16,757 nt of DNA, from positions 1 to 16,757 of the forward strand of contig DASRSS010000161.1 of the NCBI GenBank assembly GCA_035656335.1, given 5' to 3'. The position numbers and the translations under genes were made by a program. The notes below the pieces were generated by a model, which was not told where the DNA came from, made no database searches, and saw only the letters and a program-made list of their open reading frames with translations. Below, piece by piece: positions 1-6,943 of this stretch (position 1 is its first letter; every line of letters begins with the position of its first letter). This stretch comes from DASRSS01 sp035656335 (GTDB lineage: Bacteria > Actinomycetota > Actinomycetes > Mycobacteriales > Jatrophihabitantaceae).

Positions 1-169
1 GAACATCTACTGCGTGATCCGTTCGCCGCACAAGTACAAGGACAGCCGCGAGCACTTCGAGATGCGGACGCACAAGCGGCTCATCGACATTCTCGACCCG
101 ACGCCGAAGACGGTCGACGCGCTCATGCGCATCGATCTTCCGGCCAGCGTCGACGTGAACATCCAGTAA
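1..169 (+). CDS. rpsJ: 30S ribosomal protein S10 (3' end only)
   Basis: This is the C-terminal 55 residues of S10, read from base 2 and ending in TAA. It contains the conserved stretches SPHKYKDSREHFEMRTHKR and KTVDALMRIDLPASVDVNI, which match the end of the S10/NusE family. S10 sits in the head of the small subunit and, as NusE, also takes part in transcription antitermination (family knowledge). The 5' half lies outside the window. The gap to the L3 gene is 18 nt, and rpsJ is the usual first gene of the S10 operon, so the operon promoter should lie upstream of base 1. Confidence 0.97.
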   Translation, partial: NIYCVIRSPHKYKDSREHFEMRTHKRLIDILDPTPKTVDALMRIDLPASVDVNIQ

Positions 170-187
170 GCGGAGATCTGAACACCA

Positions 188-832
188 ATGGCTAAGAACA
201 CCACGGGCATTCTGGGCGAGAAGCTCGGCATGACCCAGGTCTTCGACGAGAACAACCGGATCGTGCCGGTGACCGTCGTCAAGGCCGGGCCGTGCGTCGT
301 GACCCAGATCCGGACGCAGGAGAAGGACGGCTACACCGCCGTCCAGCTCGCCTACGGGCAGATCGACCCGCGCAAGGTCACCAAGCCGGTGGCCGGCCAC
401 TTCAAGGCCGCCGAGGTCACGCCGCGCCGGCACCTCGTCGAGCTGCGCACCGACGCGATCGCCGACTACACGCTCGGTCAGGAGCTGACCGCGGACGTGT
501 TCGAGGCCGGCGTGCGCGTCGATGTCACCGGCACCACCAAGGGCAAGGGCACCGCCGGTGTCATGAAGCGCCACGGCTTCGCCGGTGTCTCCGCCTCGCA
601 CGGTGCGCACCGCAACCACCGCAAGCCCGGCTCGATCGGCGCCTGCGCCACGCCGGGCCGCGTGTTCAAGGGCCTGCGGATGGCCGGCCGCATGGGCCAC
701 GAACGCCAGACGACGCAGAGCCTGGTCGTGCACAAGGTCGACGCCGAGCGCGGCCTGATCCTGATCAAGGGCGCGATCCCCGGCCCCAAGGGCGGCCTCG
801 TCCTCGTCCGCACCGCGGTGAAGGGAGCCTGA
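188..832 (+). CDS. rplC: 50S ribosomal protein L3
   Basis: 214 aa, the normal bacterial length. L3 is an early-assembling 23S rRNA binding protein whose long loop reaches towards the peptidyl transferase centre. The family core is visible as KGKGTAGVMKRHGF (about residues 118-131) and the loop KPGSIGACATPGRVFKGLR (about 146-164). In E. coli this loop reads GSIGQNQTPG and one Gln is methylated by PrmB. Here those positions are Ala/Cys/Ala, as I recall for other actinobacteria, so that modification cannot occur at this site. ATG at 188 is preceded by GGAG at 172-175. It is separated by 2 nt from rplD. Confidence 0.98.
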   Translation: MAKNTTGILGEKLGMTQVFDENNRIVPVTVVKAGPCVVTQIRTQEKDGYTAVQLAYGQIDPRKVTKPVAGHFKAAEVTPRRHLVELRTDAIADYTLGQELTADVFEAGVRVDVTGTTKGKGTAGVMKRHGFAGVSASHGAHRNHRKPGSIGACATPGRVFKGLRMAGRMGHERQTTQSLVVHKVDAERGLILIKGAIPGPKGGLVLVRTAVKGA

Positions 833-834
833 TC

Positions 835-1536
835 ATGACCCGCTCGCTCACCGTGCAGAACCCGGCCTCGGACGCCAAGAGCACCAAGAAGGTCGAGCTG
901 CCCGCGGAGATCTTCGACGTCGACACCAACGTGGCGCTGCTGCACCAGGTCGTCGTGGCCCAGCTGGCCGCGGCCCGCCAGGGCACGCACGCGACCAAGA
1001 CCCGCGGCGAGGTCCGCGGCGGTGGCGTCAAGCCGTACCGGCAGAAGGGCACCGGCCGCGCCCGCCAGGGCTCGATCCGCGCGCCGCAGTTCACCGGCGG
1101 TGGCACCGTCCACGGCCCGCAGCCGCGCAGCTACGAGCAGCGCACGCCCAAGAAGATGAAGGCGGCCGCCCTGCGCGGCGCGCTGTCCGACCGGGCCCGC
1201 AACGACCGCGTGTTCGTGGTCTCCGCGCTGGTCGAGGGCGACGTCCCGTCCACCAAGTCCGCGTCCGCGATGCTGGCGAAGATCAGCGGTGCCAAGCACG
1301 TGCTGGTCGTGGCCGAGCGCAACGACGAGCTCACCTGGAAGAGCCTGCGCAACGTGCCGTCCGTGCACCTGCTGGAGCCCGGGCAGCTGAACACCTACGA
1401 CGTGCTCGTCAGCGACGACGTGGTGTTCACGCAGGGCGCGCTCGAGGCGTTCCTGGCCGGCCCGGTCAAGGGCAAGTCGGCCAAGGCCAGCGCCACGAGC
1501 ACCGAGGCCGCCAGCACCGAAGGCGAGGAGGCCTGA
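835..1536 (+). CDS. rplD: 50S ribosomal protein L4
   Basis: 233 aa from ATG 835, with GGGAG at 823-827 as ribosome binding site. The frame stays open upstream inside rplC, but those codons are not L4-like, so the start at 835 is preferred. L4 binds 23S rRNA, and its extended basic loop lines the exit tunnel. That loop is visible at about residues 55-80 (KTRGEVRGGGVKPYRQKGTG and following). The last 22 or so residues are a low-complexity Ala/Ser/Thr/Glu tail not found in E. coli L4. In E. coli L4 represses its own operon through the leader, but that region is outside this window. The stop codon overlaps the rplW ATG by one base. Confidence 0.98.
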   Translation: MTRSLTVQNPASDAKSTKKVELPAEIFDVDTNVALLHQVVVAQLAAARQGTHATKTRGEVRGGGVKPYRQKGTGRARQGSIRAPQFTGGGTVHGPQPRSYEQRTPKKMKAAALRGALSDRARNDRVFVVSALVEGDVPSTKSASAMLAKISGAKHVLVVAERNDELTWKSLRNVPSVHLLEPGQLNTYDVLVSDDVVFTQGALEAFLAGPVKGKSAKASATSTEAASTEGEEA

Positions 1537-1829
1537 TGTTTGACGACCCGCGCGACGTGCTGCTCGCTCCGGTGATCTCGGAGAAGAGCTACGGCCTGCT
1601 GGACGAGAACAAGTACACGTTCGACGTCCACCCGCTGGCCAACAAGACCCAGATCAAGATCGCGGTCGAGAAGGTGTTCGACGTCAAGGTCCTCGACGTG
1701 AACACGCTCAACCGGCAGGGCAAGCGCAAGCGCACCCGGTTCGGTTACGGCCAGCGCCGCAGCGTCAAGCGCGCCATCGTGACGCTGCGCGACGGCGACC
1801 GCATCGATGTGTTCGGACAGATTGGCTGA
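1536..1829 (+). CDS. rplW: 50S ribosomal protein L23
   Basis: 97 aa. L23 lies at the tunnel exit and is the docking site for trigger factor and signal recognition particle (family knowledge). The start PRDVLLAPVISEKSYGLLD and the later KTQIKIAVEKVFDVKVLDVN are typical of the family. The basic internal loop RQGKRKRTRFGYGQRRSVKR contacts rRNA. The start overlaps the rplD stop by one base (TGATG), so translation is probably coupled, and GAGGAGG just before the junction serves as ribosome binding site. Confidence 0.98.
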   Translation: MFDDPRDVLLAPVISEKSYGLLDENKYTFDVHPLANKTQIKIAVEKVFDVKVLDVNTLNRQGKRKRTRFGYGQRRSVKRAIVTLRDGDRIDVFGQIG

Positions 1830-1832
1830 TCG

Positions 1833-2666
1833 ATGGCTATTCGTAAGTACAAGCCGACCACCCCGGGCCGCCGCGGCGCCTCGGTGTCGGACTTCGCCGA
1901 GGTCACGCGTGACCACCCGGAGAAGTCGCTGGTCCGTCCGCTGCACAGCAAGGGCGGCCGCAACAACTCCGGCAAGATCACCACGCGGCACCAGGGCGGC
2001 GGGCACAAGCGCGCCTACCGCGTGATCGACTTCCGGCGCCACGACAAGGACGGCGTTCCGGCCAAGGTCGCGCACATCGAGTACGACCCGAACCGCACCG
2101 CCCGCATCGCGCTGCTGCACTACGCCGACGGCGAGAAGCGCTACATCCTCGCGCCGCGGCTGCTCAAGCAGGGCGACACGGTCGAGAACGGCCCGCGCGC
2201 CGACATCAAGCCGGGCAACGCGCTGCCGCTGCGGAACATCCCGGTCGGCACCGTCGTGCACGCCATCGAGCTGCGGCCCGGCGGCGGCGCGAAGATCGCC
2301 CGCTCGGCCGGCGCCAGCGTCCAGCTCGTCGCGAAGGACGGCCCGTACGCGCAGCTGCGCATGCCGTCCGGCGAGATCCGCAACGTCGACGTGCGCTGCC
2401 GCGCCACCGTCGGCGAGGTCGGCAACGCCGAGCAGTCGAACATCAACTGGGGCAAGGCCGGCCGCATGCGCTGGAAGGGCAAGCGCCCGACCGTCCGCGG
2501 TGTCGCGATGAACCCGGTCGACCACCCGCACGGTGGTGGTGAGGGCAAGACGTCCGGTGGTCGCCACCCGGTGAACCCGAACGGCAAGCCCGAGGGCCGC
2601 ACCCGCCGTCGCAAGGCAAGCGACCAGCTGATCGTCCGCCGTCGTCGTACGAACAAGAAGAGGTAA
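1833..2666 (+). CDS. rplB: 50S ribosomal protein L2
   Basis: 277 aa, full length. L2 is one of the most conserved ribosomal proteins. It is needed for subunit association and for the peptidyl transferase region. The signature MNPVDHPHGGGEGKTSGG begins at residue 226. H231 corresponds to the E. coli His229 studied for peptidyl transferase function. The N-terminal motif NNSGKITTRHQGGGHKR and the strongly basic C-terminus are as expected. It starts 3 nt after the rplW stop and lies 4 nt before rpsS. Confidence 0.98.
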   Translation: MAIRKYKPTTPGRRGASVSDFAEVTRDHPEKSLVRPLHSKGGRNNSGKITTRHQGGGHKRAYRVIDFRRHDKDGVPAKVAHIEYDPNRTARIALLHYADGEKRYILAPRLLKQGDTVENGPRADIKPGNALPLRNIPVGTVVHAIELRPGGGAKIARSAGASVQLVAKDGPYAQLRMPSGEIRNVDVRCRATVGEVGNAEQSNINWGKAGRMRWKGKRPTVRGVAMNPVDHPHGGGEGKTSGGRHPVNPNGKPEGRTRRRKASDQLIVRRRRTNKKR

Positions 2667-2670
2667 GCAA

Positions 2671-2952
2671 GTGCCGCGCAGTTTGAAGAAGGGCCCGTTC
2701 GTCGACGACCACCTGCTGAAGAAGGTCGACGCGCAGAACGACAAGGGCAGCAAGAACGTGATCAAGACGTGGTCGCGCCGCTCGACGATCATCCCCGACA
2801 TGCTCGGGCACACGATCGCCGTGCACGACGGGCGCAAGCACGTCCCGGTGTTCGTCACCGAAGGCATGGTCGGGCACAAGCTCGGCGAGTTCGCCCCGAC
2901 GCGGACCTTCAAGGGTCACGTCAAGGACGACCGCCGCTCGCGGCGCGGCTGA
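2671..2952 (+). CDS. rpsS: 30S ribosomal protein S19
   Basis: 93 aa with a GTG start at 2671, supported by GAAGAGG at 2657-2663 seven bases upstream. S19 forms a complex with S13 in the head of the small subunit and contacts the A-site finger and P-site tRNA region. Family stretches visible are PRSLKKGPFVDDHLLKKV at the N-terminus, TWSRRSTIIPDMLGHTIAVH in the middle and GEFAPTRTFKGHV near the end. Length and sequence are ordinary. Confidence 0.98.
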   Translation: MPRSLKKGPFVDDHLLKKVDAQNDKGSKNVIKTWSRRSTIIPDMLGHTIAVHDGRKHVPVFVTEGMVGHKLGEFAPTRTFKGHVKDDRRSRRG

Positions 2953-2968
2953 GTGAGGAAGAGACACG

Positions 2969-3364
2969 ATGACTAACCCGGAGACCGACGAGGTCCGCAC
3001 CGCGTTCGCGCGGGCGACGCACGTGCGCGTCACGCCGATGAAGGCGCGCCGCGTCGTCGACCTGATCCGCAACAAGCCGGCGCAGCAGGCCCTTGCGGAG
3101 CTGAAGTTCTTCCCGCAGGCCGCGGCCGAGCCGGTGGCCAAGGTGCTGGCCAGCGCGATCGCCAACGCCGAGCACAACTTCTCCCTCGACCCGGAGACGC
3201 TGGTGATCTCCCGCGCCTACGTCGACGAGGGCGCGACGCTGAAGCGGTTCCGGCCGCGGGCCCAGGGCCGCGCGTACCGCATCCGCAAGCGGACCAGCCA
3301 CATCACGATCGAGGTCGAGAGCGTCGAGGTTTCGGCCGCGCGCAAGAAGGGACGGACCCGGTAA
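2969..3364 (+). CDS. rplV: 50S ribosomal protein L22
   Basis: 131 aa from ATG 2969, with GAGGAA at 2955-2960 as ribosome binding site. L22 spans the subunit. Its long beta-hairpin lines the exit tunnel and is a classic site of macrolide resistance mutations. The hairpin region is seen at about residues 88-118 (DEGATLKRFRPRAQGRAYRI followed by RKRTSHITIEV). The N-terminal extension (about 10 residues) and short basic tail (AARKKGRTR) make it somewhat longer than E. coli L22, as in other actinobacteria. The stop overlaps the rpsC start by one base (TAATG). Confidence 0.98.
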   Translation: MTNPETDEVRTAFARATHVRVTPMKARRVVDLIRNKPAQQALAELKFFPQAAAEPVAKVLASAIANAEHNFSLDPETLVISRAYVDEGATLKRFRPRAQGRAYRIRKRTSHITIEVESVEVSAARKKGRTR

Positions 3365-4377
3365 TGGGCCAGAAGGTCAACCCGAACGGGTTCCGCCTCG
3401 GCGTCACCACCGACTGGAAGAGTCGCTGGTTCGCCGACAAGCAGTACGCGGAGTACGTCAAGGAGGACGTCGCGATCCGCCGTCTCATGTCCACGGGCAT
3501 GGAGTGCGCCGGCATCGCGAAGGTCGAGATCGAGCGCACGCGTGACCGCGTCCGCGTCGATATCCACACCGCGCGCCCGGGCATCGTCATCGGCCGCCGC
3601 GGCGCCGAGGCCGACCGCATCCGCGGCGAGCTGGAGAAGCTGACCGGCAAGCAGGTGCAGCTGAACATCCTCGAGGTCAAGAACCCCGAGGGTGACGCGC
3701 AGCTGGTCGCGCAGGGTGTCGCCGAGCAGCTGTCCAACCGGGTCAGCTTCCGCCGTGCCATGCGCAAGAGCATGCAGTCGACGCTGAAGGCTCCGGGCGT
3801 CAAGGGCATCCGGGTGCAGTGCTCCGGTCGCCTGGGTGGCGCCGAGATGAGCCGCTCGGAGTTCTACCGCGAGGGACGCGTCCCGCTGCACACGCTGCGC
3901 GCGAACATCGACTACGGCTTCTACGAGGCCCGCACGACGTTCGGCCGCATCGGCGTGAAGGTCTGGATCTACAAGGGCGAGGTGCCGACCGGTTCGCGCG
4001 CCGAGCGTGAGGCCGCGGTCGCCGCCGAGGCGATGCGCCAGCGCCGCGAGCGCCCGGCCAGCCGTCCGCGCCGCTCCGGCTCGCAGGGGACCACCGGTGT
4101 CAGCACCGACGCCGGCCGCGCCGCGTCCGGTGAGGGCTCGGTGCCGACCGGCAAGGAGCCGGATGTCGCGGCGCCGCACGCCGGCGTCGCCGACGTCGTC
4201 GCCCCCGAGACCGCAGCGGTCGAGAACGAGGTGCAGACCGCGCCGGTGACCAGCCAGGCGCAGGCGGACGCGGACATCGCCGCCGAGGCCCCGTCCGCGG
4301 TCACCCAGCCCGAGGAGAGCGCCACCACCGAGACAGAGGGCTCGCCCGAGAGCACGCCCGAGAGCACGGAGAGCTGA
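3364..4377 (+). CDS. rpsC: 30S ribosomal protein S3 with long acidic C-terminal tail
   Basis: 337 aa, about 100 residues longer than E. coli S3 (233 aa). S3 sits at the mRNA entry tunnel and has helicase-related and RNA-binding roles. The start MGQKVNPNGFRLGV and the type II KH domain with the GRRG loop at residues 77-80 are intact. The C-terminal S3 domain runs through KVWIYKGE (about 199-206). After about residue 210 the protein becomes low-complexity: first basic (RQRRERPASRPRRSGS), then Ala/Glu/Thr/Pro-rich and acidic. It ends in a tandem Pro-Glu-Ser-Thr repeat encoded by two identical 12-nt units at 4345-4368. The reading frame is uninterrupted. The tail looks disordered and probably solvent-exposed (inference). 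Confidence 0.97.
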   Translation: MGQKVNPNGFRLGVTTDWKSRWFADKQYAEYVKEDVAIRRLMSTGMECAGIAKVEIERTRDRVRVDIHTARPGIVIGRRGAEADRIRGELEKLTGKQVQLNILEVKNPEGDAQLVAQGVAEQLSNRVSFRRAMRKSMQSTLKAPGVKGIRVQCSGRLGGAEMSRSEFYREGRVPLHTLRANIDYGFYEARTTFGRIGVKVWIYKGEVPTGSRAEREAAVAAEAMRQRRERPASRPRRSGSQGTTGVSTDAGRAASGEGSVPTGKEPDVAAPHAGVADVVAPETAAVENEVQTAPVTSQAQADADIAAEAPSAVTQPEESATTETEGSPESTPESTES

Positions 4378-4380
4378 CAC

Positions 4381-4800
4381 ATGCTTATCCCCCGCAGGGT
4401 CAAGCACCGCAAGCAGCACCACCCCACCCGCCGGGGTGCGGCTTCCGGAGGCACGCGAGTCGCCTTCGGTGAGTACGGCATCCAGGCGCTCGAGCCGGCG
4501 TACGTGACGAACCGGCAGATCGAGTCGGCGCGTATCGCGATCAACCGGCACATCCGCCGTGGCGGCAAGGTGTGGATCAACATCTACCCGGACCGTCCGC
4601 TCACCAAGAAGCCGGCCGAGACCCGCATGGGTTCCGGTAAGGGCTCGCCGGAGTGGTGGATCGCGAACGTCAAGCCGGGCCGGGTGCTCTTCGAGCTCAC
4701 CTACCCGAACGAGGCGGTGGCCCGGGCCGCGCTGACCCGCGCGATCCACAAGCTGCCGATGAAGTGCCGCATCGTCAAGCGTGAAGCAGGTGATATCTGA
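4381..4800 (+). CDS. rplP: 50S ribosomal protein L16
   Basis: 139 aa, normal length. L16 is essential for a functional A site on the large subunit and for late assembly. The N-terminus MLIPRRVKHRKQHHPTRRG and the central KPAETRMGSGKGSPEWWIA are signature regions. The Arg of ETRMG aligns with the E. coli Arg that is hydroxylated by YcfD; whether a modifying enzyme exists here is unknown. It starts 3 nt after rpsC, and its TGA overlaps the rpmC ATG by one base. Confidence 0.98.
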   Translation: MLIPRRVKHRKQHHPTRRGAASGGTRVAFGEYGIQALEPAYVTNRQIESARIAINRHIRRGGKVWINIYPDRPLTKKPAETRMGSGKGSPEWWIANVKPGRVLFELTYPNEAVARAALTRAIHKLPMKCRIVKREAGDI

Positions 4801-5042
4801 TGGCGAACGCGATCAACGCCGAGCTGCGCGAGCTGAACGACGACGAACTCGTGACGCGGCTGCGTGAGGCCAAGGAGGAGCTGTTCAACCTCCGCTTCCA
4901 GATGGCCACCGGCCAGCTGGACAACAACCGGCGACTGCGCACCGTGCGCCACGACATCGCGCGGATCTACACGATCCTGCACGAGCGTGAGCTCGGCCTG
5001 TCCGTCGCTCCCGAGCACGTCAGTGAAGGTGTCACCGCATGA
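4800..5042 (+). CDS. rpmC: 50S ribosomal protein L29
   Basis: 80 aa. L29 is a small helical-hairpin protein beside L23 at the tunnel exit, where nascent-chain factors bind. The family pattern is clear: ELRELNDDELVTRLREAKEE, then LFNLRFQMATGQLDN, then the basic helix RRLRTVRHDIARIYTILHER. A short C-terminal tail (SVAPEHVSEGVTA) extends beyond the core. It overlaps the L16 stop by one base and the S17 start by four (ATGA), so it is probably co-translated with both neighbours. Confidence 0.97.
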   Translation: MANAINAELRELNDDELVTRLREAKEELFNLRFQMATGQLDNNRRLRTVRHDIARIYTILHERELGLSVAPEHVSEGVTA

Positions 5043-5314
5043 GCGAGTCAACCGCTACGCCGCGCACGTCGGCGCGCAAGGTCCGTGAGGGCCTGGTGGT
5101 CAGCGACAAGATGGACAAGACCGTCGTGGTCGCCGTCGAGGACCGCGTCAAGCACGCCCTCTACGGCAAGGTCATGCGCCGCACCAACAAGCTCAAGGCG
5201 CACGACGAGAGCAACCAGGTCGGCGTCGGCGACCGGGTGCTGATCATGGAGACCCGTCCGCTGTCGGCGTCGAAGCGCTGGCGCGTGGTCGAGGTCCTCG
5301 AGAAGGCCCGCTGA
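5039..5314 (+). CDS. rpsQ: 30S ribosomal protein S17
   Basis: 91 aa. S17 is an OB-fold primary 16S rRNA-binding protein of the small-subunit body. The core is recognised from REGLVVSDKMDKTVVVAVED, the RVKHALYGKVMRRTNKLKAHD segment and the closing VGVGDRVLIMETRPLSASKRW. The first ten or so residues (MSESTATPRT) are a small extension. The ATG sits in an ATGA overlap with rpmC. It is followed by a 46-nt gap before rplN, slightly larger than most gaps here. Confidence 0.97.
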   Translation: MSESTATPRTSARKVREGLVVSDKMDKTVVVAVEDRVKHALYGKVMRRTNKLKAHDESNQVGVGDRVLIMETRPLSASKRWRVVEVLEKAR

Positions 5315-5360
5315 CGGGGCGTCCCAAGCCACGAGTTAGTTCGAAAGATCTGGAGTCGAA

Positions 5361-5729
5361 GTGATTCAGCAGGAGTCGCGACTGCGCGTCGCCGACAACA
5401 CCGGTGCCAAGGAGATCCTGTGCATCCGGGTGATGGGCGGCTCGGGTCGGCGCTACGCGGGCATCGGCGATGTCATCGTCGCGACGGTGAAGGACGCGCT
5501 GCCGGGCGCCGGTGTGAAGAAGGGTGACGTCGTCAAGGCGGTCATCGTCCGCACCGTCAAGGAGCGCCGTCGGCCGGACGGCAGTTACATCCGGTTCGAC
5601 GAGAACGCCGCCGTGCTCATCAAGGCCGACGGCGAGCCGCGCGGCACGCGCATCTTCGGCCCGGTCGGCCGCGAGCTGCGTGACAAGAAGTTCATGAAGA
5701 TCATCTCTCTCGCACCCGAGGTGCTTTAA
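5361..5729 (+). CDS. rplN: 50S ribosomal protein L14
   Basis: 122 aa with a GTG start at 5361, preceded by GGAG at 5352-5355. L14 lies at the subunit interface and contributes to intersubunit bridges; it is also the target of the silencing factor RsfS (family knowledge). The start MIQQESRLRVADNTGAKEI and the pattern GVKKGDVVKAVIVRT are diagnostic. This is normally the first gene of the spc operon, so the 46-nt gap marks the conventional S10/spc border. I see no clear promoter or terminator in that gap. Confidence 0.98.
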   Translation: MIQQESRLRVADNTGAKEILCIRVMGGSGRRYAGIGDVIVATVKDALPGAGVKKGDVVKAVIVRTVKERRRPDGSYIRFDENAAVLIKADGEPRGTRIFGPVGRELRDKKFMKIISLAPEVL

Positions 5730-5732
5730 GTC

Positions 5733-6050
5733 ATGAAGGTTAAGAAGGGCGACGAGGTCCTCGTCATCGCCGGCAAGGACCGCGGTGTCAAGGGCAAGGT
5801 CATCTCGGCCGACCCGATCACCAACAAGGTGATCGTCGAGGGCGTGAACCGCGTCAAGAAGCACACCCGGCTGTCGACCACGAACCGTGGCGCGAAGGCC
5901 GGCGGCATCGAGACCATCGAGGCGGCCATCAGCGCCAGCAACGTGATGGTGCTCGAGGACGGCAAGCCCACGCGCGTCGGTTACCGGCGGAACGAGGAGA
6001 GCGGCAAGAACGTGCGCGTCTCGCGCCGTTCCGGAAAGGAAATCTCATGA
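5733..6050 (+). CDS. rplX: 50S ribosomal protein L24
   Basis: 105 aa. L24 is an assembly-initiator protein that binds the 5' part of 23S rRNA and lies near the tunnel exit. A KOW motif is seen at the N-terminus (KKGDEVLVIAGKDRGVKGKV), followed by the family segment VEGVNRVKKHTR. It begins 3 nt after rplN. Its stop overlaps the rplE start by four bases (ATGA), implying coupled translation. Confidence 0.98.
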   Translation: MKVKKGDEVLVIAGKDRGVKGKVISADPITNKVIVEGVNRVKKHTRLSTTNRGAKAGGIETIEAAISASNVMVLEDGKPTRVGYRRNEESGKNVRVSRRSGKEIS

Positions 6051-6619
6051 GCGCCCCGACCACCGAGTACCCGGTGCCGCGGCTCAAGACCCGCTACCGC
6101 GAGGAGATCGCGCCGGCGCTGAAGGAGCAGTTCTCCTACGGCAACCCGATGCAGATCCCCGGTCTGGTCAAGATCGTCGTCAACATGGGTGTCGGCCAGG
6201 CGGCCAAGGACAGCAAGCTCATGGACGGCGCCGTCCGCGACCTGACGCTGATCACCGGCCAGAAGCCGCTCGTGCAGAAGGCCCGCAAGTCCATCGCGCA
6301 GTTCAAGCTGCGCGAGGGCATGCCGATCGGCGCGAAGGTCACCCTGCGCGGCGACCGGATGTGGGAGTTCCTGGACCGGCTGCTGTCGCTGGCGCTGCCG
6401 CGCATCCGTGACTTCCGCGGCCTGTCGGACCAGCAGTTCGACGGCAATGGCAACTACACGTTCGGCCTGACCGAGCAGTCGATGTTCCACGAGATCGACC
6501 CCGACTCGATCGACCGCCCTCGCGGCATGGACATCACCGTGGTCACCACCGCGACGAACGACGACGAGGGACGCGCCCTGCTGCGGGCGCTCGGCTTCCC
6601 GTTCAAGGAGAACAGCTGA
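6047..6619 (+). CDS. rplE: 50S ribosomal protein L5
   Basis: 190 aa. L5 is one of the 5S rRNA-binding proteins of the central protuberance and contacts P-site tRNA and S13. Family motifs include IVVNMGVGQAAKDSK, LITGQKPLVQKARKSIAQFK and LREGMPIGAKVTLRG. The C-terminal part with DFRGLSDQQFDGNGNYTFGL also matches. The ATG at 6047 lies in an ATGA overlap with rplX and is preceded by AAAGGA at 6035-6040. In E. coli the S8 repressor binds mRNA near the rplE start; I see no proof of that here. Confidence 0.98.
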   Translation: MSAPTTEYPVPRLKTRYREEIAPALKEQFSYGNPMQIPGLVKIVVNMGVGQAAKDSKLMDGAVRDLTLITGQKPLVQKARKSIAQFKLREGMPIGAKVTLRGDRMWEFLDRLLSLALPRIRDFRGLSDQQFDGNGNYTFGLTEQSMFHEIDPDSIDRPRGMDITVVTTATNDDEGRALLRALGFPFKENS

Positions 6620-6620
6620 T

Positions 6621-6806
6621 ATGGCCAAGACCGCGCTGAAGAACAAGGCGGCCAAGAAGCCGAAGTTCGCCGTCCGCGGCTACACCCGCTGCCAGCGCTG
6701 CGGGCGCCCGCACTCGGTGTACCGCAAGTTCGGTCTGTGCCGCGTCTGCCTGCGCGAGATGGCGCACGCGGGCGAACTCCCCGGCGTCACCAAGTCTTCC
6801 TGGTAG
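6621..6806 (+). CDS. rpsN: 30S ribosomal protein S14, type Z (zinc-binding)
   Basis: 61 aa, the length of the short zinc-ribbon form of S14. Four cysteines in two CxxC pairs (C24, C27, C40, C43; CQRC and CRVC) form the zinc site. S14 assembles late in the small-subunit head near S3 and S10. Many actinobacteria also carry a zinc-free S14 elsewhere for use under zinc starvation (family knowledge); that copy is not in this window. The start ATG follows the L5 stop by one base, with AAGGAG at 6605-6610. Confidence 0.97.
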   Translation: MAKTALKNKAAKKPKFAVRGYTRCQRCGRPHSVYRKFGLCRVCLREMAHAGELPGVTKSSW

Positions 6807-6878
6807 AACCCACTTCGCCGTAGGCCCCTCGGGGAACCGCGGTGAGAAAGAAGCACAACTATGACAAAGCACCCCGCA

Positions 6879-6938
6879 GACCTCCTCCGGTCCGCTCCTC
6901 GGGCCGCGGGCGGCCCTACGATGCTCCCTTCGGAGGTC
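6879..6938 (+). promoter_or_regulatory. Structured leader upstream of rpsH, possible Shine-Dalgarno sequestration
   Basis: The 137-nt gap between rpsN and rpsH holds a possible nested RNA structure. GACCTCC at 6879-6885 is exactly complementary to GGAGGTC at 6932-6938, which is the S8 ribosome binding site. CCTCCG at 6884-6889 can pair with CGGAGG at 6931-6936 in an alternative register. Between them GGGCCG (6901-6906) and CGGCCC (6911-6916) form a 6-bp hairpin with a 4-nt loop. A translational control element is inferred; in GC-rich DNA such pairing can also arise by chance. Confidence 0.35.
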
Positions 6939-6943
6939 CGCTC

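Noticed and set aside
1395..2912. 505-residue minus-strand open frame opposite rplD to rpsS
   Set aside because: It is antisense to four clearly recognised ribosomal genes and has a low-complexity composition.
3217..4749. 510-residue minus-strand open frame opposite rplV, rpsC and rplP
   Set aside because: It is antisense to conserved genes, with an Arg/Leu/Gly/Asp-rich composition and no family resemblance.
6917..6922. TACGAT as a -10 box for an rpsH promoter
   Set aside because: There is no -35-like hexamer at suitable spacing and no extended -10; the match is too weak.
6842..6943. GTG start giving S8 a 34-residue N-terminal extension
   Set aside because: No ribosome binding site precedes it, the extension is not S8-like, and ATG 6944 has a well-spaced GGAGG.
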